A DNA stretch of 64,000 nt, taken from Catellatospora sp. KI3 (GTDB taxonomy: Bacteria > Actinomycetota > Actinomycetes > Mycobacteriales > Micromonosporaceae). Positions within the stretch are counted from its first letter, which is position 1; each line of letters begins with the position of its first letter. The stretch spans positions 161,979 through 225,978 of the forward strand of contig NZ_JASAMB010000013.1 in the NCBI RefSeq assembly GCF_029948125.1, given 5' to 3'. The notes beneath the pieces were generated by a model. That model saw nothing but the letters and a program-made list of their open reading frames with translations, was not told where the DNA came from and made no database searches. This document shows positions 17,341 to 26,171 of this stretch, one piece after another. A program made the position numbers and the translations under genes.

Positions 17341-18373
17341 CGCCGGTGTGGTGCGCCGGGCGCCGCCGCTTGTCGGTGGGCACGCCGTCGTACTCCAGCG
17401 CCAGGCCCGCCTGCGCGGCGAAGGCGCCGACCATCTCCTGGTCGATGGGCTCGAACGGGTCCGCGGCGCACCGGCGGGCGATGGTGAGCGCCCCGAACGC
17501 CCGCTGCGCGCCGAGCACCGGTGCGATCAGCACCCGGCCCACGTCCGTACCGAGGACCAGGGGCGCGCTGGTCGGATGCTGGTGCGGGTCGAACTGGAAC
17601 GGCTGGCCGACCCGGATCGCCCGCTGCGCGAACGAACCCTCCAGCGGCGTCGACAGCTGCTCGAACGGGGCCAGCACCCCCATCGCCACGGCGACCCGCA
17701 CGTGGCGGCCCCGGCGGCTCAGCAGCGACAGGCTCGCGCCGTCGGCGCCGCTGGCGCGCCAGGTGTGGTAGACCAGCTCCCGCAGCAGCGCCGGAGTGTG
17801 CACGCCCGCCAGCGCCCGCGTGGTCACCCCGATCATGGCCTCCTGCCAGGCGTGGCGGCGGCGCACCTCGGCGAACAGGCTGGCGTTGTCGATCGCGACC
17901 GCGGCCGTGGCCGCCAGGGTCACCGCCATCCGCTCGTCCTGCTCGGTGAACTCGACCCCATCGGGGCGGCCGGTCAGGTCCAGGTGGCCGAGCGTACGGC
18001 CGCCCAGCACGATCGGCACGCTCAGCAGGGGTCCGCGCAGCGCGTGCCCGTCCAGCAGCCGGGTGGCGGCCGGCAGGGCGCCGAAGTCGGGCACGCGCAC
18101 CGGGCCGCCGCCCCACTCGACCTGCCGGAACAGGGCGGCCGCACCGGCCATCCGGGCCAGCAGCCGCTCGTCGCCGGCCGACTGGACCAGCCGCTCGGGC
18201 TGCCCGTCCGGGGTGACGGTGAGTGCCGCGTAGCCCGCCCCCACCAGCGCCCGCGCGGCGTCCACCAGGTGATGCAGCACCTGGTCGAGATCGACGCCCC
18301 GGGCCACCTCCAGGTTCGCCCGCAGCAGCACCTGAGCTCGATCCATCGCACGCGCCTCAGTCGACCGCTCCAT
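17324..18373 (-). CDS. double GAF-domain protein
   Basis: 349 aa with two GAF domains (about 20-165 and 180-330). The linker between them is helical (AVAIDNASLFAEVRRR), as in DevS/DosS-type kinases, but no kinase or phosphatase domain follows, so this is a sensor-only protein. GAF domains bind haem, cyclic nucleotides or small ligands; the ligand here cannot be told. Start at ATG 18373 has a weak ribosome site; an internal ATG ten codons later is an alternative. Confidence 0.78.
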   Translation of the reverse strand: MERSTEARAMDRAQVLLRANLEVARGVDLDQVLHHLVDAARALVGAGYAALTVTPDGQPERLVQSAGDERLLARMAGAAALFRQVEWGGGPVRVPDFGALPAATRLLDGHALRGPLLSVPIVLGGRTLGHLDLTGRPDGVEFTEQDERMAVTLAATAAVAIDNASLFAEVRRRHAWQEAMIGVTTRALAGVHTPALLRELVYHTWRASGADGASLSLLSRRGRHVRVAVAMGVLAPFEQLSTPLEGSFAQRAIRVGQPFQFDPHQHPTSAPLVLGTDVGRVLIAPVLGAQRAFGALTIARRCAADPFEPIDQEMVGAFAAQAGLALEYDGVPTDKRRRPAHHTGVSLWD

Positions 18374-18473
18374 ACGCTCAAGCCCATTATGCCCTGTATG
18401 TAACCGCCTGGTCCGGCGGCCGCGGCGGCCCGGCGGGACAGCCGCCCGCGACCGTCGCCGTTAGGCTCGCGGT

Positions 18474-19301
18474 ATGCGTTTGGCGAGCATCCACCTGTAT
18501 CCGGTCAAGTCGCTGGGCGGCGTGGACGTGGCCGAGGCGACGGTGGAGCCCTGGGGGCTGCGGGGTGACCGCCGCTGGCTCGCGCTCAACCCCGACGGGA
18601 CCTACCTGACCGCCCGCACCGCCCACCGCATGCTGGGCATCACCGCCGCCCCGCGCCCCGACGGCGGTCTGGAGCTGACCGACCGCGACGGCGCCACCCT
18701 GCTGGTCGACCCGCCGCACGGCGGCGAACCGGCCATGACGACCATGACCCGGTTGGACAAGGTAGTGCTCGCCGGGCAGCAGGCACACGACTGGCTGTCG
18801 GCCCGGCTGGGGCAGCCGCTGCGGCTGGCCTGGCTGGACGACCCGCGCCGCCGCACGGTCGCCCTCGACCACGGCGGCGAGCCCGGCGACCTGCTCAACC
18901 TGTCCGACGCCGGGCCGCTGCTGCTGGCCACGACCGCGTCGCTGCGGCGGCTGAACGACTGGATCGCCGAGGGCGCGGTCGAGCGCGGGGAGGACCTGCC
19001 CGAGCCGCTGCCGATGGCCCGGTTCCGGCCCAACGTGGTCATCGACGGCGTCGCCGAGCCGTTCGCCGAGGACGGCTGGCGCCAGGTCACTATCGGCGCG
19101 GCGCGGTTCCGGTGCACCGAGCAGTGCGACCGGTGCGCGCTGACCCTCATCGACACCGAAACGCTGGTCAGCGGCCGGGAGCCTATCCGGACCCTGTCCC
19201 GGCACCGCCGCCGCGACGGCAAGACGTGGTTCGCGATCCGCCTGGTGCCGATCGGCGACCCGGCCGTCGTCCGCGTCGGCGACCCGGTCACCGCCGCCTG
19301 A
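18474..19301 (+). CDS. MOSC-domain protein (YcbX/mARC-like)
   Basis: 275 aa. N-terminal beta-barrel domain with YPVKSLGG and GLRGDRRW, and C-terminal MOSC domain with FRPNVV and a Cys motif FRCTEQCDRC in which the first Cys is the expected molybdenum ligand of mARC-type N-reductases. It may reduce N-hydroxylated compounds; electron partners are not encoded here. A -10 box TAGGCT (18462-18467) ends 6 nt before the ATG, so the mRNA is probably leaderless. Confidence 0.85.
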   Translation: MRLASIHLYPVKSLGGVDVAEATVEPWGLRGDRRWLALNPDGTYLTARTAHRMLGITAAPRPDGGLELTDRDGATLLVDPPHGGEPAMTTMTRLDKVVLAGQQAHDWLSARLGQPLRLAWLDDPRRRTVALDHGGEPGDLLNLSDAGPLLLATTASLRRLNDWIAEGAVERGEDLPEPLPMARFRPNVVIDGVAEPFAEDGWRQVTIGAARFRCTEQCDRCALTLIDTETLVSGREPIRTLSRHRRRDGKTWFAIRLVPIGDPAVVRVGDPVTAA

Positions 19302-19337
19302 ACCGGTCCGCCGAGGCCCTGCCGCGAGGCCGAAGCC

Positions 19338-19544
19338 TCAGGCCACGCGGACCTGCTGGCCGTCGATGCCGACGACGTCGCCGCGGAACAGCTGGCGTCC
19401 GCGCCGGGTGTCGACCTCGCCGTTGACCGTCACGTCGCCCGCCGTAACCCGCAGCTTCGCCTCACCGCCGGTCTCGATCACTCCGGCGAGCTTCAGGAAC
19501 TGGCCGAGCCGGATCATGTCGTCACTGATCGCCACGTCTCTCAC
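19338..19544 (-). CDS. S4-domain RNA-binding protein
   Basis: 68 aa, essentially one S4 domain: IRLGQFLKLAGV, then TGGEAK, then DVTVNGEVDTRRGRQL. Small stand-alone S4 proteins of the YbcJ/YaaA type bind structured RNA, often rRNA. GTG at 19544 is chosen because a -10-like TAAGAAT (19551-19557) ends 6 nt upstream, giving a leaderless message. Confidence 0.82.
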   Translation of the reverse strand: MRDVAISDDMIRLGQFLKLAGVIETGGEAKLRVTAGDVTVNGEVDTRRGRQLFRGDVVGIDGQQVRVA

Positions 19545-19558
19545 GAGGCCATTCTTAC

Positions 19559-20668
19559 CTACAGGGCGAGCAGGAACTGCCGCAGTGCCCGGTAGTAGGG
19601 CTCGATGGTGGTGACGTCGACGTACTCCTGCGGGCCGTGCAGGCCGCCGCCGCCGATCCCGAAGATCACCGCCGGGATGCCGCGCTGGGAGTAGTACCGT
19701 CCGTCGGCCGCGCCGTGCTTGCGCAGGAACCCGGCCGGGAAGCCCTGGGCCTGCGCCGCGGCCCGCAGCGCCAGCACGTCGGGCAGCGTCCGGTCGGCCC
19801 AGTGCGGCGCGTCGGCCTGCGCGACCGCGACCTCCACCCCCGGGCCGCACACCTCCAGCAGATGCGCCCCGACCTGCTCGGCGTCGCGCCCGTCGAAGCC
19901 GGTCGCGCCGGGCGGGAACCGGATGTCCAGCCACGCCTGCGCGGTGGCGGGCACCTGGTTGAACGCCCGGTTGTCGGTCTCGATCCGGGCCACGTTGACC
20001 GTGGTCACCCACGCCTCACCGGTCGGCAGCGGATACGCCGCGAGCAGCTTGTCCACCGCCCGCACCACGGTGACCAGCGCGTTGTCGCCCTGCCATGGGT
20101 ACGCGCTGTGCCCGGTGCGCCCGGTCGCCGACAGCCGCACCTGCGCGATGCCCTTGGAGTCGGTGACCAGCTCCAGCCCGCTCTGCTCGCCGATGACCAC
20201 GAACTGCCCCGTGACGCCCTGCCCGACCTGGTGACCGGTGCCGTCCCGGCCGCCGACCTCCTCGTCGGTGACCAGCTGCAGCGCCACCGGGAAGGGCAGC
20301 GTCGGCGCCAGCTCGGCGAAGACCAGCGCCTCGACCAGCGCCGCGACCTTCATGTCGTGGGTGCCGCGCCCGTACAGCCGGTCGCCCTCGCGGCGGGCGG
20401 TGAACTGGTGCGGCTCGGCCGGGACCACGTCGACATGGCCGTTGAGGATGACCCGGAACTCCGGCCGGACCCCGCCCGCGTCGCGGTAGACCAGCGCGCT
20501 CGGCTTGCCCCGCGAGGCGAACCGCTCCACGGTGAACCCGGGGCCGACCCGGTCGAGCACCTGTTCGAGCACCAGGTCCAGGGCGCGGTGCAGCTCATCG
20601 GGGCGGTCGGCGGTCGACGGCACGGCGATCAGGCGGGCGGCCGTACCGAGGAAGGTCTCCAGGTCCAC
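19559..20668 (-). CDS. M20-family metallopeptidase (ArgE/DapE type)
   Basis: 369 aa. Metal site residues: NGHVDVVP, GRGTHDMK, TDEEVGGRDG, and near the end GGGLHGPQEYVDV. A lid/dimerisation domain (about 170-280) sits between the two catalytic halves, with SATGRTGHSAYP. Family members hydrolyse N-acyl amino acids or dipeptides with two zinc ions. Start GTG 20668 after a weak site; cytoplasmic. It lies 14 nt upstream of the S4 gene, same strand. Confidence 0.85.
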   Translation of the reverse strand: MDLETFLGTAARLIAVPSTADRPDELHRALDLVLEQVLDRVGPGFTVERFASRGKPSALVYRDAGGVRPEFRVILNGHVDVVPAEPHQFTARREGDRLYGRGTHDMKVAALVEALVFAELAPTLPFPVALQLVTDEEVGGRDGTGHQVGQGVTGQFVVIGEQSGLELVTDSKGIAQVRLSATGRTGHSAYPWQGDNALVTVVRAVDKLLAAYPLPTGEAWVTTVNVARIETDNRAFNQVPATAQAWLDIRFPPGATGFDGRDAEQVGAHLLEVCGPGVEVAVAQADAPHWADRTLPDVLALRAAAQAQGFPAGFLRKHGAADGRYYSQRGIPAVIFGIGGGGLHGPQEYVDVTTIEPYYRALRQFLLAL

Positions 20669-20744
20669 GGACCCATCCTGGCAGCGCGCCGCCACCCGGG
20701 CCAGCGCGGCGCCGATGTCGGCCGGTGCGGTTAGCATCCGGCGG

Positions 20745-21830
20745 GTGGACGCTCGCAGCCTCGCCTTCTGGCGCATGCGCAACCTCGGCCTGCTCGACCC
20801 GCCTGCGACCGACGCCGTCGCGACGGTCGGCGGGCTGGTCGCGGTGCAGTCGCAGGACTTCGGCCCGGCGAAGTGGTCGCTGGGCGACCGCGACGGCGAC
20901 GCGACCGACGCGCACCTGGACGCCGCGTTCGCGCGCGGCGAGTTCCTGCGCACCCATGTGCTGCGGCCGACCTGGCACTTCGTCGCACCCGACGACATCC
21001 GGTGGCTGCTGGCGCTGACCGGCCCGCGCGTGCACCAGTTCCTCGGCTACTACTACCGCCAGCAGGGACTCGACGAGGCCGTCCTGGCGCGCGGCGACGA
21101 GGTGCTGGTCGCGGCGCTGTCCGGCGGGCCGCAGCTGACCCGCAAAGACCTGGTGCCGCACCTGGCCGCCGCCGGCCTGCCGACGGGCAACCTCGCCGTC
21201 ACGCACCTGGCCATGCACGCCGAGCTGGAAGGGCTTATCTGCAGCGGCGCCCCGCAGGGCAAGCAGCAGACGTACGCGCTGCTGGCCGACCGCGCCCCCG
21301 ACGCCTGGGTGCTCGACGCCGACCAGGCGCTGGCGGAGCTGACGCTGCGCTACTTCACCAGCCACGGCCCGGCCACCGCCAAGGACTTCCGCTGGTGGTC
21401 CAGCCTCACCCTGGCCGACATCCGGCGCGGCCTGGACCTGGTCGGCGACCGGCTGCACAGCCTGACCGCCGACGGGCTGACGTACTGGTTCGCCGGGTCG
21501 CCGCCCGAGGCGGTCCCGGACCGGCCGGTGGTGCATCTGCTGCAGGGCTACGACGAGTACATCGTGGGCTACAGCGAGAGCAAGTTCCTGCTGGACCTGG
21601 CCAAACGGGGCGGCTCGCGCCTGGACCGGCCCGCCGCCAACGGGGTGCTGCTGGTCGACGGCCAGTTCACCGGCCACTGGCGCCGCACCGTGACCCGCCG
21701 CGACGTCGCCTTCGACCTGGAGGTGTACGCCGAACTCGGCCCCGCCGAGCACGCGGCCCTGCAAGCGACCGCCGACCGGCACGGCCGGTTCCTCGGCCTG
21801 CCCGCGCGGGTCAGCGTCGCGCCGCGCTGA
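20745..21830 (+). CDS. winged-helix DNA-binding domain protein (AlkX-like)
   Basis: 361 aa. Belongs to the family annotated as winged helix DNA-binding domain-containing protein: N-terminal RSLAFWRMRNLGL and AVQSQDF, middle LRPTWHFVAPDDIRW, TYALLADRAP and C-terminal LLQGYDEYIVGYS and HWRRTV. Related proteins (YcaQ/AlkX) act as DNA glycosylases on crosslinks, but this subgroup is distinct and its chemistry is unknown. GTG at 20745 with TAGCAT at 20732-20737, probably leaderless. Confidence 0.72.
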   Translation: MDARSLAFWRMRNLGLLDPPATDAVATVGGLVAVQSQDFGPAKWSLGDRDGDATDAHLDAAFARGEFLRTHVLRPTWHFVAPDDIRWLLALTGPRVHQFLGYYYRQQGLDEAVLARGDEVLVAALSGGPQLTRKDLVPHLAAAGLPTGNLAVTHLAMHAELEGLICSGAPQGKQQTYALLADRAPDAWVLDADQALAELTLRYFTSHGPATAKDFRWWSSLTLADIRRGLDLVGDRLHSLTADGLTYWFAGSPPEAVPDRPVVHLLQGYDEYIVGYSESKFLLDLAKRGGSRLDRPAANGVLLVDGQFTGHWRRTVTRRDVAFDLEVYAELGPAEHAALQATADRHGRFLGLPARVSVAPR

Positions 21831-21833
21831 GCC

Positions 21834-22877
21834 TCACCCGGCGACCGCGCCGGAGTCGCGGTCGCCGATCAGCTTCGACACGTCGACCGCCTCGAAGTCG
21901 GCGCCCCGCAGGTTCTTCAGCGCGCGCAGCGCGTCGTTGGACCAGCGCTCGTCCGGGGCGCCGGACAGGTACCAGGGCGAGCCGTTGTCGGCCACGATCA
22001 CGCCGTAGCGCTGCATCGCCTCGGCGACGATCCGTGCCTGCTTCGGGAACTTCGACACGTCTACGCCCGCCTTGAGCCGCAGCCGCAGCCCCATCGGCGG
22101 CAGCGACGCGTCGGAGCGGTCGGAGGCGGCGTGGCGGGCGGGCCACAGGTACGTGTCCCGCGAGCGCGGCACGGTGATCCGCAGCGCGTGGTCGATGCGG
22201 CCCCTGGCGACCTCCTCGTAGCGGACCAGCCCGGCGAAGACCGACAGCCCGGCCGCGTCGGCCGAGGTCCAGCCGGCCGGGCGAAGGCGGTTGGAGCGCA
22301 GGTCGAAGACCGCCCCCGACCCGGCGCGCCAGGTCGCGCCGTTCGGGTGGGCGGCGTACAGCTCGTAGACCTTGCACGCGGCGGGGTCGTACAGGATGAC
22401 GTGCCGGTCGCCGTCGCCGCCGCGCCCGCCCTCGACCTTCACGTCGGCGGGGATCGGGTACGGCCCCTTGTCGCTCTCGTCGGCGTACTCGAACGACACC
22501 TTCACCTTGGCCTGGTTCGGCTTGACCGTGGTGACCGGGATGCCGATCGGGGCGCCCTCCCACAGGCCGGAGCCGAAGTCGGGGTGCATGCGCGCGTCGG
22601 TGCCGATGCTGCCGACGTAGGCGGCCGACGAGCGGTGCACGGGCAGCTTCGACACGTCCAGGCGCCAGACGCTGTCGGCGGGGAAGACCCCGCACGCCGC
22701 TGTCGCCGACGGGCTGGGCGAACCGGCCGGGGTCGGCGAGGCGCCGGTGGCGGCCACCGCCGACGGGGTCGGGGCGGCCACGAACGACGGTCGCGGGTCC
22801 GGGGCGGTGTCGCAGGCGCCGAGCAGGGCGGCGGCGATCAGCGCCGCGGCGGCGAGGGCGATCGGGCGGTGGGGCAC
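21834..22877 (-). CDS. lipoprotein of uncharacterised secreted family
   Basis: 347 aa. Lipobox ALLGAC near residue 22, a Pro/Ser/Thr/Ala-rich linker to about 60, then a folded domain with RITVPRSRDTYLWPARH, PPMGLRLRL, YGVIVADNG and SPWYLSGAPDERW. These blocks are conserved in a widespread family without known function, seen also in plants-associated and soil bacteria. GTG at 22877 with TACATT (22884-22889) just upstream suggests a leaderless message. It is divergent from the antiporter gene. Confidence 0.72.
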   Translation of the reverse strand: MPHRPIALAAAALIAAALLGACDTAPDPRPSFVAAPTPSAVAATGASPTPAGSPSPSATAACGVFPADSVWRLDVSKLPVHRSSAAYVGSIGTDARMHPDFGSGLWEGAPIGIPVTTVKPNQAKVKVSFEYADESDKGPYPIPADVKVEGGRGGDGDRHVILYDPAACKVYELYAAHPNGATWRAGSGAVFDLRSNRLRPAGWTSADAAGLSVFAGLVRYEEVARGRIDHALRITVPRSRDTYLWPARHAASDRSDASLPPMGLRLRLKAGVDVSKFPKQARIVAEAMQRYGVIVADNGSPWYLSGAPDERWSNDALRALKNLRGADFEAVDVSKLIGDRDSGAVAG

Positions 22878-22976
22878 CCGGGCAATGTAGTGGAGTGGCG
22901 GTGGGCCCACACTTCGAGTGCCCCGCCGTATCCGGTATCGACCATACGACCCGTTTCGTCCACGTAGCCTCGAAAC

Positions 22977-24089
22977 ATGGTCAACCTCGCCAGGTCGGTG
23001 CCGTGGTACCTGGTGATCCCGCCCGTCACCGCACTGGTCCTGATCGGCACCTGGCACCGTGAGCTCGGCATCGCCGCCCTGATCGTCGTCGCCGCGGCGC
23101 TGATCGCCGCGGTCCTCACCGCCGTGCACCACGCCGAGATCGTCGCGCACAGGGTCGGCGAGCCGTTCGGCACGCTGATCCTGGCGGTCGCGGTGACCGT
23201 CATCGAGGTCGGACTGATCATCATGCTGATGACCTCGGCGGGGGAGGGGCCGTCCAGCCTGGCCCGCGACACCGTCTTCGCCGCCATCATGATCGTCTGC
23301 AACGGTGTGATGGGCCTGTGCCTGCTGCTCGGCGCACTGCGCCACGGCGAGGTCGAATTCCGGGTGGAGGGCGTCACCGCAGCCCTGGCCACCCTCGCCG
23401 CCGTGGCGACCCTGGCGCTGGTGCTGCCGTTCTTCACCACCAGCAGCCCCGGGCCGACGTTCACCGGGGCGCAGCTGGCCTTCGACGGCGTCGCCTCGCT
23501 GGTGCTGTACGGCTCGTTCGTGTTCATCCAGACCCGACGGCACCGCCAGTACTTCCTGCCGCTGAAGACCCGGGAGGACCGCACCGCGCCGCTATCGGAC
23601 GACGACGAGGAGGAGCACGGCGACCGGCCGACGACGCGGGCCACCGCGATCAGCCTCGGCCTGCTGTTCCTGTGCCTGGTCGTGGTGGTCGGGCTGGCCA
23701 AGTCGGCCGCACCGGCCATCGAGCACGCCGTCGTCGCCGCGGGCGCCCCGCGCGCCGTCGTCGGGGTCGCGATCGCGCTGCTGGTGCTCGCCCCCGAGAC
23801 CGTCGCCGCCGTACGGGCGGCCCGCCGCAACCACATCCAGACCAGCTTCAACCTGGCGCTGGGCTCGGCACTGGCCAGCATCGGCCTCACCATCCCGGTG
23901 CTCGCGCTGGCCTCGATCTGGCTCAAGAACACGCTGGTCCTGGGCCTGAGCCCGAAGGACATGGTGCTGCTGGCCCTCACCATCACGATCACCACGCTGA
24001 CCGTCGCACCCGGTCGCGCCACCCTGATGCAGGGCGCGGTGCACCTGACCCTGTTCGGCGTGTTCCTGTTCCTGTCCCTGGTGCCGTGA
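22977..24089 (+). CDS. Ca2+/H+ antiporter, ChaA-type
   Basis: 370 aa, about 11 membrane helices. The two inverted alpha repeats of the CaCA superfamily are visible: GEPFGTLILAVAVTVIE in the first half and APETVAAVRAARRNHIQ followed by LALGSALASIGLT in the second, separated by an acidic loop (SDDDEEEHGD, about 204-213). It would export calcium (or other cations) in exchange for protons. TAGCCT at 22965-22970 and ATG 6 nt later indicate a leaderless transcript. Confidence 0.88.
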   Translation: MVNLARSVPWYLVIPPVTALVLIGTWHRELGIAALIVVAAALIAAVLTAVHHAEIVAHRVGEPFGTLILAVAVTVIEVGLIIMLMTSAGEGPSSLARDTVFAAIMIVCNGVMGLCLLLGALRHGEVEFRVEGVTAALATLAAVATLALVLPFFTTSSPGPTFTGAQLAFDGVASLVLYGSFVFIQTRRHRQYFLPLKTREDRTAPLSDDDEEEHGDRPTTRATAISLGLLFLCLVVVVGLAKSAAPAIEHAVVAAGAPRAVVGVAIALLVLAPETVAAVRAARRNHIQTSFNLALGSALASIGLTIPVLALASIWLKNTLVLGLSPKDMVLLALTITITTLTVAPGRATLMQGAVHLTLFGVFLFLSLVP

Positions 24090-24110
24090 CCAGGCGGAGC
24101 CGGCCGAGCG

Positions 24111-24563
24111 TCAGTGCAGGCAGAACTCGTTGCCCTCGGGGTCGTGCAGGGTGACTCCGTAATGGTCCATGCCCTCGGGCGAGGCGACCCTGAGGACCCG
24201 CGCGCCTAGGGCCGTCAGCCGCTCGACCTCCGCGTCCACCCGCTCGCGTCGGACCTCCAGCGGCACGCTGCGGCCGCCTCCGGCGTCTAGGTCCAGATGC
24301 AGCCGGTTCTTGACCGACTTGTGCTCGGGCACCTGCTGGAACCAGATCCGGGGACCCGCGCCGTCAGGGTCGACGATGCGGTCGACGCCCTCGCCCATCT
24401 CGGCCAGTTCCTCCTCGTCGACCCCGACCGAGGCGTAGAAGTCGCGCCAGGTCTGGTGGCCGTCGGGCGGGGGAGCGAGCCGGTAGCCGAGGGCCTGGGC
24501 CCAGAACACGGCCTGGGCGTCGGGGTCGGCGCAGTCGATGGTCAGCTGGAAGCGTACGGGCAT
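24111..24563 (-). CDS. VOC-family (glyoxalase-like) protein
   Basis: 150 aa, two beta-alpha-beta-beta-beta units. Opens with QLTIDCADPDAQAVFWAQALGY and ends MDHYGVTLHDPEGNEFCLH, the usual VOC signature. Residues that bind metal in true glyoxalases are not all clear, so the activity is open. TAGACT (24571-24576) 7 nt upstream of the ATG suggests a leaderless message. Confidence 0.8.
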   Translation of the reverse strand: MPVRFQLTIDCADPDAQAVFWAQALGYRLAPPPDGHQTWRDFYASVGVDEEELAEMGEGVDRIVDPDGAGPRIWFQQVPEHKSVKNRLHLDLDAGGGRSVPLEVRRERVDAEVERLTALGARVLRVASPEGMDHYGVTLHDPEGNEFCLH

Positions 24564-24583
24564 GCGGCCGAGTCTATGGCCAC

Positions 24584-24625
24584 CGGCGCCCACCGCGCGC
24601 GCCGAGGCCGAGGCGGTGGGCGCCG
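24584..24625. terminator. hairpin between VOC gene and secreted repeat protein
   Basis: A 13-bp perfect stem (24584-24596 with 24613-24625) directly after the stop of the upstream gene on the minus strand. It would end that transcript before the VOC promoter. Confidence 0.7.
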
Positions 24626-24630
24626 AGCGG

Positions 24631-25500
24631 TCAGGGTGCGCAGATGGCGGTCAGCATCACGTGCCAGTTCCCGGCGTAGCCGGTCTCGTCCTCGTGAGCG
24701 GCCAGGTCGGCACCGGACAGCGCCCCCGGTCCCCAGAAGCCGATCCGGTTGAGGTGCACCTGCCGCCAGACGGTGCCGCCGTTGATGAACGCACCGGCCC
24801 CGTGGACGGTCGTCCCCGCCGGGCAGGCCGCGGTCACCGCCTTGTTGCTCGACGAGTAGCCGCTGTCCACGTCGACCAGCACCTGCCCGATCGGGTCGGT
24901 GCAGATCGCGTACGCGCGGGCGCCGAAGCTGCCCGACGCGGTCTCGTCAGGCGAGACCCCGACCAGCACATGGTCGTAGGTGGGGTGGACGGCGACCAGC
25001 CGGAACCGGTAGCCGCCGATCGTGACGCCGCCGGTGCCGATCACCTTCTTCCCCGCCGGGCACACCGCGACCGCCTGGACGGTGTCGGAGGTGGTGCTGG
25101 CGGCCGCCTTGTACGTCGAGACGACCTCCCAGCCGGGAACCGGGTTCCCGCAGATCGCCCACGCGTAGACCGTCCAGTTCCCGGCGTAGCCGCCGTCCTC
25201 CATCGCCACGGCGTAGTAGGAGTGCGTGGGGTACACGGCCCAGGTCGGCTCGATCGAGGTGAGCCGTACCTCGTTGCCGCCGTCGACGATGTCGGCGCCG
25301 CCGCCCAGGACCACCTTGCCCGCCGGGCACAGCGCATTGGCCGTCTTGATCGGCTCCGACCCGGTCAGCGTGCTCCAGCCGACCGTCACGATCTGGCCGG
25401 ACACGGCCTGGGCGGGCGAGGCGGCTGCCAGCGACACCGACGCGCCGAGGACGACCGCGGCCAATGCGGTCAGCAGCTTCGACCGATGGAATGCGTGCAC
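24631..25500 (-). CDS. secreted three-repeat beta protein
   Basis: 289 aa. Signal peptide 1-32 (ending SPAQA). The mature protein has three imperfect repeats of about 85 residues, each built round CPAG-x2-V-x-G-x-G-x2-I (LCPAGKVVLGGGADI, VCPAGKKVIGTGGVTI, ACPAGTTVHGAGAFI) and each ending in a C-containing AICxxP-like strand (AICGNP, AICTDP, AICAP). Two conserved Cys per repeat suggest one disulfide each. No enzyme motif; a surface or adhesion role is possible. GTG at 25500 has GAGAGGTGG upstream. Confidence 0.75.
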   Translation of the reverse strand: MHAFHRSKLLTALAAVVLGASVSLAAASPAQAVSGQIVTVGWSTLTGSEPIKTANALCPAGKVVLGGGADIVDGGNEVRLTSIEPTWAVYPTHSYYAVAMEDGGYAGNWTVYAWAICGNPVPGWEVVSTYKAAASTTSDTVQAVAVCPAGKKVIGTGGVTIGGYRFRLVAVHPTYDHVLVGVSPDETASGSFGARAYAICTDPIGQVLVDVDSGYSSSNKAVTAACPAGTTVHGAGAFINGGTVWRQVHLNRIGFWGPGALSGADLAAHEDETGYAGNWHVMLTAICAP

Positions 25501-25608
25501 GCGCCACCTCTCAGGGTTCGGCGCCCCGGCAGTGCGGGGCATCGACCGCCGACGCTAGGAACTCCAAGCGCCGAGCGCACCCGTTGCGCGCCAAACCGAC
25601 ACCTGCGG

Positions 25609-26166
25609 TCAGTGCGCGCCGGTCAGCGCGTGCCACCGGTCGGCGGTGACGCGCCACAGGACGTGGCGGCGCAGGGGGCTGCCCTCGGGCACCGAAGGGT
25701 GGTCGAAGCCGTCGGCCGGATCGCAGGTCATCCCGATCCGGGCCATCACCGCCTGCGACCGGAGGTTCGTCGTGGCGGTGAAGGACAGGACCTCGTCCAG
25801 CCGGACCTCGTCGAAGGCGAATGCCAGCGCGCGGCGGGCGGCCTCGGTGGCGTACCCGTGGCCCCAGAACGGGCGGGCCAGCCGCCACCCGATCTCCACG
25901 CCCGGCAGGAACGGCGCCTCGAACCGGGGCACCGACAGGCCGGTGAACCCGATGAACTGCCCGGTCGCGGCGACCTCCACCGCCCACAGCCCGAAGCCGC
26001 GCTCGTCGAACCCGGCCTCGATCCGGTCGATCAGACCATCGCTGTCCGCGCGGCTCATCAGCGCCGGGAAATGCGCCATGACCTCGGGGTCGGCGTTCAG
26101 CGCCGCGAACGGCGCGCGGTCGGCGGGCAGCCAGCGCCGCAGCAGCAGCCGGTCGGTGGTGAGCAC
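25609..26166 (-). CDS. GNAT acetyltransferase, RimJ/RimL type
   Basis: 185 aa. Begins LTTDRLLLRRW; central GWRLARPFWGHGYATEAARR is the acetyl-CoA pyrophosphate loop (motif A), followed by SFTATTNLRSQAVMARIGM. Members acetylate N-termini or small amines; the substrate is unknown. GTG start 5 nt after the aminotransferase stop, so the pair is co-transcribed. Confidence 0.83.
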   Translation of the reverse strand: MLTTDRLLLRRWLPADRAPFAALNADPEVMAHFPALMSRADSDGLIDRIEAGFDERGFGLWAVEVAATGQFIGFTGLSVPRFEAPFLPGVEIGWRLARPFWGHGYATEAARRALAFAFDEVRLDEVLSFTATTNLRSQAVMARIGMTCDPADGFDHPSVPEGSPLRRHVLWRVTADRWHALTGAH

Positions 26167-26171
26167 GCCGA

